Assembly (NCBI RefSeq): GCF_002423035.1
Contig: NZ_DIUM01000011.1
Span: 1-13,459 of the forward strand
Reading direction: 5' to 3'
Source of the DNA: Thiocapsa sp. UBA6158
Lineage (GTDB): Bacteria > Pseudomonadota > Gammaproteobacteria > Chromatiales > Chromatiaceae
DNA: 13,459 nucleotides
The stretch's first letter is position 1, and each line of letters starts with the position of its first letter. The notes under the pieces were generated by a model. The model was not told where the DNA came from and did not search any database. It saw nothing but the letters and a program-made list of their open reading frames with translations. Position numbers and translations under genes: made by a program. Below are positions 5,396 to 11,293 of the stretch, piece by piece.

Positions 5396-5440
5396 CTGCG
5401 CGATGCTGCGGGGGAATGCTGAGCGAACATCTTGAACCAC

Positions 5441-6715
5441 TCAGCCGAATTTTTCTCGCCAAACTGTGGGCATCGCCGGCTGGCCTGGCACTGCCGGCTG
5501 GCCTGGCACTGCCGGCTCCCCCCCCATACCTGATACTAACCCCGAAGAAAAACGGTCGACCTGAATGTAGGTAAAGTTCCCGCCTCTTTCGATATTGCCA
5601 CGTGTCACGATCGACCCTCTTAGCGTAGAGGCACCCTTTTGAATGACGTTGCCATCAGCCCAATAAACGCCTTCGGTTTTGTTATTCTCTGAAAACTCAA
5701 TATTCCCGCTGGCGATGATCGCCATATTAAGCTCACCCGTCGCATTCAAACTCGACGCGCCCTTGTTTGTGACATTTCCTGTCGTCAAAATGGTTACGTT
5801 TTGATAACTGCCGCCCGCAAGTGTAACGTCCCCATTACAAAAATAGATTGCGCCTCCCCCGTCTCCACTTGGGATCGTACAGGATTGAATCACTCCTGGG
5901 CGATTTCTAGCCGACTCAATATATTCGCTTGCCGATGGCACTTCGACTTCCGGAGCCCCTGAGACCACTCTGCCAGTCGCTGGGGTCGCCCCTCTGAACT
6001 CATTGTTACCCTTAGCAGTGATGCGAGATTCAATCGTTGTCGACGTCCCGGTGTCATCGATGACCGTTCGATCGGTGAGCTCGTTTGCCTTCGAGGTTGG
6101 TTCGACATTACCGTTGGCGTGAGCACTGCCTTGAAAGCTTGCTTTGCCTTTGACAATGATATTCCCGCCCGAGAGCAGTCCAGAGTAGAACGCAGGGGGA
6201 AGCCTCCCTGGCTGCCCGGGCTGCGCGGGCTGCCCGGGCTGAGCGGGCACTGGGGCGACTGGTGCGCTAACTGTCAAGACAATGGCGGTTTCGGCCAGAG
6301 GTTGGCTGTCGACAAGCGCCAGTCCGGTGATCGTGACTTGGACCTGGTTCCGGGGATCGTTCGGGGCGAAGTACGTCCACTGCACGTCGCTGATCCAATA
6401 AGCGCCATGATGCTCGCCAGTCGAGGCAGCTTCATCTTCAGTATCTGGCAGGTCGAAATCGGGGTCCTCGCTCCACGAGTTCCGCCAGGTCGCAATACTG
6501 CTTGCATCCTGCGCCCCGATCCAAGCTAAGAACTCGCTGGCTCCGGCCTCAGCAGCCATCTGCGAAATCACTTTGTTATGATGATTCGACGCCATGCGAT
6601 CATGGATATGGTTACCGCGCATGATTGCGATCGCGCCGATGCTTCCGACCATGATCAGGATCAGGCCGATGATCAAGGCGGCGCCGCGTTGTTGGCATGA
6701 TGGTGATTGCAGCAT
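5441..6715 (-). CDS. pilX: PilX-like minor pilin with a large glycine-rich C-terminal domain
   Basis: A 424-residue type IV pilus minor pilin. The N-terminus is PilX-like: leader ending QQRG (residues 8-11), then AALIIGLILIMVGSIGAIA as membrane helix. Glu at +5 is absent, as usual for PilX/GspK-type proteins. After about 150 residues comes a proline linker, AQPGQPAQPGQPG. A domain of about 215 residues follows with repeated turns (SGGNIIVKGKASFQGSA, FCNGDVTLAGGSYQNVTI, GNVTNKGASSLNATGEL, ASGNIEFSENNKTEG, GNVIQKGASTLRGSIV), which suggests a parallel beta-helix like polymer-forming or DUF7305-type domains. A second linker with PAVPGQ repeats precedes the end. PilX is normally about 150-200 residues. 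Base composition of the large domain is visibly more AT-rich than its neighbours. GGAGGT lies 8 bases before the ATG. Last gene of operon 1. Confidence 0.85.
   Translation of the reverse strand: MLQSPSCQQRGAALIIGLILIMVGSIGAIAIMRGNHIHDRMASNHHNKVISQMAAEAGASEFLAWIGAQDASSIATWRNSWSEDPDFDLPDTEDEAASTGEHHGAYWISDVQWTYFAPNDPRNQVQVTITGLALVDSQPLAETAIVLTVSAPVAPVPAQPGQPAQPGQPGRLPPAFYSGLLSGGNIIVKGKASFQGSAHANGNVEPTSKANELTDRTVIDDTGTSTTIESRITAKGNNEFRGATPATGRVVSGAPEVEVPSASEYIESARNRPGVIQSCTIPSGDGGGAIYFCNGDVTLAGGSYQNVTILTTGNVTNKGASSLNATGELNMAIIASGNIEFSENNKTEGVYWADGNVIQKGASTLRGSIVTRGNIERGGNFTYIQVDRFSSGLVSGMGGEPAVPGQPAVPGQPAMPTVWREKFG
5475..5517. repeat. 18-bp tandem repeat coding PAVPGQ, next to a run of eight Cs
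   Basis: About 2.4 copies of GCCGGCTGGCCTGGCACT, translated on the minus strand as repeated PAVPGQ in the tail of pilX. Eight Cs follow at 5518-5525. Both are slippage-prone and could vary the C-terminus. Confidence 0.7.
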
Positions 6716-6763
6716 GTTATCTGACCTCCAATCTCTTTGTCGGCCTTTCCGGAAGTGGTCCGC

Positions 6764-7405
6764 TCATTGGCAGGCGAGAACACGACATCGCATCGTCGCG
6801 ACGAATCGCGTTTGTACATTATTGGGTGCGTTGGGACGGCGCAGCCGAATGGTGACTTCGACAGAGCTGGCATTCGCGGCAGTGGTGCCGTTTTCTAACA
6901 GGCTCCCAAGGTCGTTGTTAGTGTTAGTCACCGAAGGTCTCAGCAATCTAACGATGAATCTATCGTCCGCGTCGGCTGCGTTCGATATAGGCCACTCCAT
7001 CAGGGTCTGAGTCTGATTCGGGTTGTCGACGATGCACTCCAGCACCCATAACCCCCGTTGCGTGTCCCGTCTCAGCGCGAACCGATTGGTTTGAGCGCTA
7101 ATTGGCTCGGCGCCCACGCAATTGCGCAAACCCGTCAGGTTGACTGACGGGTATGACACGACGAGCGTCGAGGCGCTGGTGGCCGCATCGAAGCTGAACC
7201 CATCACGAACGACTCGAGTAATGATCTGACTCACGTAGCGGAAGTCATCCTGCGCGAGCTGGTATTGCTCCGTAGTCCGTCCGACGGTCTGGTTGGCCGA
7301 GAACACGGCGATGGCACCGCCGATCACTAGGATTCCGATGGTCGAGGCGATCAGGAGCTCAGTGAGGGTGAGGCCGCGTTGCAGGCGATGAGTATGGGCA
7401 TTCAT
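6764..7405 (-). CDS. pilW: PilW-like minor pilin, operon 1
   Basis: A 213-residue minor pilin expected in the inner membrane and then in the tip-initiation complex of the type IV pilus. The leader is MNAHTHRLQRG with cleavage after Gly11, giving LTLTELLIASTIGILVIGG. The +1 residue is Leu rather than Phe and Glu+5 is present. The segment QYQLAQDDFRYVSQIITRVVRDGF corresponds to the amphipathic helix of PilW. It is shorter than many PilW proteins. The ATG at 7405 is preferred to the TTG at 7420, because it forms an ATGA with the end of the frame extending from pilV. A 48-base gap with a good ribosome site separates it from pilX. Confidence 0.86.
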   Translation of the reverse strand: MNAHTHRLQRGLTLTELLIASTIGILVIGGAIAVFSANQTVGRTTEQYQLAQDDFRYVSQIITRVVRDGFSFDAATSASTLVVSYPSVNLTGLRNCVGAEPISAQTNRFALRRDTQRGLWVLECIVDNPNQTQTLMEWPISNAADADDRFIVRLLRPSVTNTNNDLGSLLENGTTAANASSVEVTIRLRRPNAPNNVQTRFVATMRCRVLACQ

Positions 7406-7536
7406 AGCGGGCTGGGGCAAAAGGGGTTGCGGGGGTTGGAGGTGGATTGGTTATCCCAATACGCCCGTGGTGGGAGTTGGACCGAAAAGGTGAAACCTTC
7501 GAATGCGGATTGCCCGGCCCCCAGCTCGTGCTTATT
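7402..7536 (-). pseudogene. pilV: pilV continuation beyond an in-frame amber codon
   Basis: Directly after the pilV TAG (7537-7539) the same frame stays open for 44 codons. It reads NKHELGAGQSAFEGFTFSVQ then LPPRAYWDNQ and so on to a TGA at 7402-7404. That TGA overlaps the pilW ATG as ATGA, the same junction used at pilE/fimT and fimT/pilV. This indicates that the ancestral pilV ran to this point (178 codons plus stop, a normal PilV size). Without suppression or read-through this part is not translated. Confidence 0.7.
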
Positions 7537-7938
7537 CTAGATAATGATGTATCGGAATTCCAGGCTTCTGGTACTTGGGTCGAAAAAGGCTTCATTAATA
7601 GGAGGCTCGAAGTCGACCTCTCGCAGTGGTTCGAGTCCGGGCGGCTCCTGGGGTTGTTTCCATTGAGCAACGATTCCTTCCACAGCTTTGACCGCGTCCT
7701 CTGGGGGTGCTCTGTACAAGATACACGCAGCCGCCCAAAACCGCTCTCCGAGATCGACCGCCTGGATGGTCGCCTGGGTCAGATTGTAGCTATCGGAGGC
7801 GGTCTTCAGCGCCGTCGTTTGCAGCGCGGCAATCCCGAGCAGACCGATACTGATCACCAGGATGGCGATCAGCACCTCGATCATTGAGGCGCCGCGCGCC
7901 GATCTGACGTTCTGGTCCGATCGCAGATGAGGTTTCAT
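7537..7938 (-). CDS. pilV: PilV-like minor pilin, apparently truncated by an amber codon
   Basis: As it stands, a 133-residue PilV-type prepilin. The leader ends RSARG (Gly16), followed by ASMIEVLIAILVISIGLLGIAALQTTALKT with Glu+5 present. The sequence ISIGLLGIAALQ is characteristic of PilV. The next segment, LTQATIQAVDLGERFWAA, is the expected helix. The frame stops at TAG straight after SLEFRYIII, in the middle of what looks like a beta-strand of the globular domain; see the continuation at 7402-7536. The ATG at 7938 is chosen because it forms an ATGA overlap with fimT; another ATG lies three codons upstream at 7947. If truly truncated, the pilin head is incomplete and probably unstable. 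Confidence 0.82.
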   Translation of the reverse strand: MKPHLRSDQNVRSARGASMIEVLIAILVISIGLLGIAALQTTALKTASDSYNLTQATIQAVDLGERFWAAACILYRAPPEDAVKAVEGIVAQWKQPQEPPGLEPLREVDFEPPINEAFFDPSTRSLEFRYIII

Positions 7939-8432
7939 AACGAACATGCTCTCGGCTCCGTCACGACCTGGCCGCTCGACCGAATCCGGATGCAGCGCTG
8001 ATCGCTGGTGTTCGCGAGTTCAATAGAGGCCCCGCTGGCGAGGTTACTCGCATTGCCAGGCGGATCAAACGCGACCGCCTGCAAGGTCGTCGTCACAGTC
8101 AAAGACGGATGCAGAGCCGGGGCAACGCGGATCCGTCCAGCCTGGTTTGTCGGGTCTTCCGTGACGATCCAGCCGGTCGCCCAATTGACGGTACCCGTGG
8201 CGCACGTGGACGCATTGGTGCTTGGGCAGACACGCGTGATTACGCGCCGAGTGACCGCGTTGCTGCGGGCCATCATGAGCGCACCAAGCAGATCATTCGT
8301 CGCGCTGGTCAAGCGGTTACGCTCCAACAGAGTCTGAAAACTCGGGACGGCGATCGCGGTGAGGATCGCCAGGACGGCCAGGGTGATCATGAGCTCCAGG
8401 AGGGTGAAACCGGCGAGGCGACGGGCGCTCAT
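7935..8432 (-). CDS. fimT: FimT/GspH-like minor pilin, operon 1
   Basis: A 165-residue FimT/FimU-type minor pilin. Short leader MSARRLAG, then mature start FTLLELMITLAVLAILTAIAVPSF. Next is the GspH/FimT signature LTSATNDLLGALMMARSNAVTRR (about residues 44-66), with a C-terminal GspH domain ending QRCIRIRSSGQVV. Cysteines in VCPSTNASTC and in the tail are probably disulfide bonded. The start is taken at the ATGA overlapping the pilE stop (8429-8432), and its own stop overlaps the pilV start the same way. A related FimT in P. aeruginosa-type systems contributes to pilus priming; some FimT proteins bind DNA during natural uptake, which cannot be decided here. Confidence 0.88.
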   Translation of the reverse strand: MSARRLAGFTLLELMITLAVLAILTAIAVPSFQTLLERNRLTSATNDLLGALMMARSNAVTRRVITRVCPSTNASTCATGTVNWATGWIVTEDPTNQAGRIRVAPALHPSLTVTTTLQAVAFDPPGNASNLASGASIELANTSDQRCIRIRSSGQVVTEPRACSL

Positions 8433-8851
8433 GGCCAGCACTCGGCCACGTTCCCGGTCGCCCCACGCTGCCCAAGGTTATCGAGCGTCAACGTCCCGCA
8501 GCCGCGCCAATCCTGAGGTGCGACCGGTTCGGCGCTCAGGGTGAAGGTTCGCGCCGTTTGTGCGGTCACCGAGATGTTGTACCGGACCGCGCCGGTTCCC
8601 GTGGGCGAACGGGTGAGTCCCGAAGTCGATTCGAATAAGGCCGCGGTTGGATACTGATTCGAGATCACATATTGACGCTCCATCCACTGCGCCGCCTCCA
8701 TCAAGACCGTCTGGGCCTCGAACAGTCGTGATCGGTTGACATGGTCTCGATAGGACGGATAAGCCACGGCGGCAAGGATGCCGACGATCGCCACCACGAT
8801 CATCAGCTCCAGGAGTGTGAAGCCCCGGGGGCGAGGCGATGGATCGGTCAC
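8429..8851 (-). CDS. pilE: PilE-like minor pilin, operon 1
   Basis: A 140-residue type IVa pilin-like protein. With the GTG start at 8851 the leader is ten residues, MTDPSPRPRG. The mature N-terminus is FTLLELMIVVAIVGILAAVAYPSYRDHV, with Glu+5. The tail carries the usual cysteine pair, GCGTLTLDNLG (C118) and ECWP (C138), closing the D-loop. The segment EAQTVLMEAAQWMERQY is typical of the PilE minor-pilin group. GTG is preferred because GGAG lies 6 bases upstream and because a sigma-54-like promoter overlaps the alternative ATG at 8920, which would give an odd 33-residue leader. First gene of operon 1; it overlaps fimT as ATGA. Confidence 0.88.
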   Translation of the reverse strand: MTDPSPRPRGFTLLELMIVVAIVGILAAVAYPSYRDHVNRSRLFEAQTVLMEAAQWMERQYVISNQYPTAALFESTSGLTRSPTGTGAVRYNISVTAQTARTFTLSAEPVAPQDWRGCGTLTLDNLGQRGATGNVAECWP

Positions 8852-8904
8852 AGTGGGCTCCGGGGGCTGGGTGCGTGAGGACGTGAGGGCGTGAAGATGT
8901 TGCC

Positions 8905-8919
8905 GCAAGATATACGCCA
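8905..8919 (-). promoter_or_regulatory. Sigma-54-like promoter of pilus operon 1
   Basis: The minus strand reads TGGCGTATATCTTGC. It has TGGC and TTGC blocks with exactly 10 bases between the GG and GC pairs, as required for RpoN promoters. The variable middle does not match the ACGR of the fuller consensus. RpoN with PilR controls major pilin in several bacteria. A sigma-70-like pair, TCGACA (8933-8938) and TATATC (8909-8914) with an 18-base spacer, overlaps it. Either would start transcription near 8893, upstream of the GTG start of pilE. Confidence 0.45.
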
Positions 8920-9044
8920 TGCTGCGCTTCTTTGTCGACTGTTCGAGCTGTCGTCACGCGACGGGCGGTTTCGAGCGCCGGATGTGTTCGTGCGGGTGAA
9001 CGGACGAGCCGCGTCGGTGCGTCTGGAATCCAATCCGTGGCGCT

Positions 9045-9129
9045 TAAACCGCGCCGCCTCGAGCGGTCGTCACGTCTGCCGGGGCCGATCCCATCGAAAC
9101 ACATCGCAGATCGCGCCGGGCGCGCTTTA
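9045..9129. repeat. Inverted-repeat element D (85 bp)
   Basis: Ends TAAACCGCGCC (9045-9055) and GGCGCGCTTTA (9119-9129) pair with one mismatch. Same family as elements A, B and C by end sequence and size, but 8 kb away between the two divergent pilus operons. Its inner sequence differs, apart from a CTCGAG near the left end. Confidence 0.5.
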
Positions 9130-9547
9130 GGATCATTCGCTCCGCGATGCCGCGCGTGAGCGATATCCCGACGCAGCAGCGACGATCGGACCGACGGGCT
9201 CTGAAATCGAGGCGTGTCCGCTCACTCGACCCGCTCAGTCGAGCGCTCCGGACAAATTGGTCAGGATGAGACGTAACGCGCAGCGGGATGCCCGGCGGCG
9301 GGGTGAGCTTTGCTTCTCGGTGCGCTCGTCGACTCCGAGGTCACGCCCAAGGCCGCGCAGTATCGGTATGATCACTCGGCGCCGGCCTGCTGTGACCGAC
9401 GACACTGTTTCGGCTTCGCGCTGAGTCCTTTTTTGCTCGTTCTGTGCGCTCGCTCGCGGATGCCGGACCGATCCCCTGCCACACTTCAAGTTGAGATCGG
9501 GGATCCCGAAGGTCCCCGAAGACGATTCCCCGGCAGGGGAGACCCCC
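9130..9547. other. Intergenic region upstream of pilus operon 2
   Basis: No gene is recognised; open frames on either strand lack motifs. A TATGAT at 9367-9372 lacks a matching -35 box. CGGGGTGAGCTTTGCT at 9299-9314 has GG and GC at sigma-54 spacing but mismatches at other key positions, so it is weak. The last 76 bases can fold (see the next entry). Operon 2 presumably has its promoter here. Confidence 0.4.
9472..9541 (+). promoter_or_regulatory. Foldable leader that could hide the pilE ribosome site
   Basis: TCCCCTGCC (9472-9480) is the exact complement of GGCAGGGGA (9532-9540). The latter overlaps the GGGGAG ribosome site just before the ATG at 9548. Inside this, TCGGGGA (9497-9503) pairs with TCCCCGA (9513-9519). 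Such a nested fold could lower translation unless opened. It matches no riboswitch that I know. Confidence 0.3.
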
Positions 9548-10228
9548 ATGGAGCGAGGTCCTCCTCGGCCGCCGGACAACGACCGAGCAGCGAGCGACGC
9601 CATGATCAGATCCGCACATCGACCGCCAACCGACGACCTCGGCAGCGGGCGGCTTCAGGGGAGCATCCCTGCGCCGGCGCTGCCCCTTGCTGCATCGATC
9701 CAGAACCAGCGCATGCCCGCGACACCAACACCCAGCGGCCCTCGCCATTGGGCGGAGGGGAAGCGGACGTGCCTGGACCCGGCACTCTGCGCCGCGTGGG
9801 CGTCGCAGCCGCCGGGTCCGGGCGGTCGGAATCGGGCAGCCCGCAAGCGCGGTTTCACCCTGATCGAGCTGATGATCACGGTCGCCATCATCGGGATTCT
9901 GGCCTCGATCGCCTATCCGAGCTATCAGCAGTATATCCTTCGCTCGAACCGCGCCGAGGCACAGGCTTATCTGATGGATCTTGCGCAGCGTCAGCAACTC
10001 TTTCTGCTCGATGCGCGGCGTTATGCGAGCTATGACGAGTTGGGTCTCGCCGCACCCGACAAGGTGGCGAAATTCTACGATGATCCTGTCATCGTCACGG
10101 ACACCAGTCCGCCGGGGTTCACCATCAGCGCGACGCCGAAGGCCGGTACGCCCCAGGTCAAGGATCTCGGCGGCGTCGCGCTGAGCATCGATCACGCAGG
10201 CGCCAAGACGCCCACTGACGCCTGGTAA
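9548..10228 (+). CDS. pilE: PilE-like minor pilin, operon 2, with long leader and no C-terminal cysteine pair
   Basis: The mature pilin begins after AARKRG: FTLIELMITVAIIGILASIAYPSYQQYI, with Glu+5, then EAQAYLMDLAQRQQLFLLDA, the same pattern as PilE of operon 1. It is about 124 residues. The tail, DLGGVALSIDHAGAKTPTDAW, aligns with the D-loop of operon 1 PilE (GCGTLTLDNLG...ECW), but both cysteines are replaced. The start is uncertain. ATG 9548 has a strong ribosome site (GGGGAG, 7 bases upstream) but implies a 102-residue leader. ATG 9602 and ATG 9713 (leader 47) have poor ribosome sites. No in-frame start gives a normal short leader. First gene of operon 2; fimT follows after 13 bases. Confidence 0.82.
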   Translation: MERGPPRPPDNDRAASDAMIRSAHRPPTDDLGSGRLQGSIPAPALPLAASIQNQRMPATPTPSGPRHWAEGKRTCLDPALCAAWASQPPGPGGRNRAARKRGFTLIELMITVAIIGILASIAYPSYQQYILRSNRAEAQAYLMDLAQRQQLFLLDARRYASYDELGLAAPDKVAKFYDDPVIVTDTSPPGFTISATPKAGTPQVKDLGGVALSIDHAGAKTPTDAW

Positions 10229-10241
10229 GGTGGAGCAGGCC

Positions 10242-10736
10242 ATGAACGTGACACGCCCGAACCGTCACACAAGCGGCTTCACCCTGCTGGAGCTGATGAT
10301 CACCATCTCCATCGTGGCCATCTTCGCGGGGATCGGGGTGCCGTCCTTCTCGCGACTGATCGCCGATCAACGGGTTCACGCCGCGGCTGGCGAGCTTCAG
10401 GCCGCGCTCTGGCGCACCCGCGCCGCGGCCATCCATCTCAACCGTGATGTCACGCTCGTCCCTGCCACCATGGACGGTGGCTGGGAGTCGGGTTGGGTCG
10501 CCTATCACCCGACCGACAAGACGCGGGAGTTGGTGCACGCCGACCCGCCTCGAGCGGTCACGGTGACGAGCCAAATTTCGAGCCTGACCTATCGTGGCTC
10601 CGGCCGCCTGCGTGGACAGGCCGGCACCATCACATTCGAGATCAGCTCGAAGCGGGATCAAGGCGCGCAGCAACGCTGCTTGCGCATCGATCCCGGCGGA
10701 CAGCCGATCCTGATCCGCGAGGGCTGTTCAGGATGA
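10242..10736 (+). CDS. fimT: FimT/GspH-like minor pilin, operon 2
   Basis: A 164-residue FimT-type prepilin with leader MNVTRPNRHTSG and mature start FTLLELMITISIVAIFAGIGVPSF. The family signature RVHAAAGELQAALWRTRAAAIHLNRDV follows (about residues 44-70), and a GspH domain ends QQRCLRIDPGGQPILIREGC. It is clearly homologous to the operon 1 FimT: both tails have the pattern QRC(I/L)RI...GQ. AAGGTGGAG lies just before ATG 10242, which is preferred to the GTG at 10230. The stop overlaps the pilV start as ATGA (10733-10736). Confidence 0.9.
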   Translation: MNVTRPNRHTSGFTLLELMITISIVAIFAGIGVPSFSRLIADQRVHAAAGELQAALWRTRAAAIHLNRDVTLVPATMDGGWESGWVAYHPTDKTRELVHADPPRAVTVTSQISSLTYRGSGRLRGQAGTITFEISSKRDQGAQQRCLRIDPGGQPILIREGCSG

Positions 10737-11290
10737 CCGCATCGGGTCTCGGGAGCGCGTCCGAATCCGGCTTCACGCTGGTCGAGATCCTCGTGACCGC
10801 GGTCATCATTGCCTTTGGTCTGCTTGGTCTCGCTGGGCTCCAGGCGCGAATGGCGGCGACGCAGATGGAAGCCTATCAACGCGCGCATGCGCTCGTCCTC
10901 GCCGAGGACATGGTGGCGCGGATCAATAGCCAGCGCAGCTCGGCTAAATCCGAAAGATATGCCCCGCTCGGTGGCATGACGGTGGTTGAGCCCACGCACC
11001 AGGATTGCGAGGATGGCGACATCCCGACACGCGATCTGTGCGAATGGCGACGCGCCCTGGGCGGCGCCGACGCTGCCGATGGTGACAAGGGCTTTCTCGG
11101 CGCACTGATCGGCGCGCGCGGCTGTATCGAAGGGCTCTCGGGCGATCCCGTTACCTTGCGCGTCAGCGTGGCCTGGCAGGGCTTGACCGAGACACGGGCG
11201 CCCGCGCTGCCCTGCGGCGAGGATGGCTATGGCAACGAGGCCAAGCGCCGCGTCCTCGCGATCCGCGTGACCCTGGCGGATCTCAATTGA
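10733..11290 (+). CDS. pilV: PilV-like minor pilin, operon 2
   Basis: A 185-residue PilV-type prepilin, intact here. Leader MTASGLGSASESG; mature start FTLVEILVTAVIIAFGLLGLAGLQARMAATQ, with Glu+5 and the PilV-typical FGLLGLAGLQ. Then comes the helix YQRAHALVLAEDMVARINSQR. Cysteines in HQDCEDGD, DLCEWR, ARGCIEG and LPCGEDG suggest two disulfides in the head. The closing strand is VLAIRVTLADLN. Its size matches the reconstructed full-length PilV of operon 1 (178 codons), which supports the idea that the operon 1 copy has been cut short. The start lies in an ATGA overlap with fimT. Confidence 0.9.
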   Translation: MTASGLGSASESGFTLVEILVTAVIIAFGLLGLAGLQARMAATQMEAYQRAHALVLAEDMVARINSQRSSAKSERYAPLGGMTVVEPTHQDCEDGDIPTRDLCEWRRALGGADAADGDKGFLGALIGARGCIEGLSGDPVTLRVSVAWQGLTETRAPALPCGEDGYGNEAKRRVLAIRVTLADLN

Positions 11291-11293
11291 GGC

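Noticed and set aside
5041..5430. CRISPR array or small genes in the repeat region after yhaV
   Set aside because: There are only two long, unequal direct repeats and three hairpins, with no regular repeat-spacer pattern. Open frames there consist of translated repeats.
9299..9314. Sigma-54 promoter for operon 2
   Set aside because: GG and GC have the right spacing, but the first T and the C after GG are wrong, and it would lie more than 200 bases from the gene.
9472..9541. Cyclic-di-GMP riboswitch before the pilin operon
   Set aside because: Such riboswitches do occur upstream of pilus genes, but I cannot find the conserved core. Only simple nested stems are visible.
9341..10243. 300-codon minus-strand open frame opposite pilE of operon 2
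   Set aside because: Arginine-rich shadow frame typical of GC-rich DNA; the plus strand encodes an unmistakable prepilin helix.
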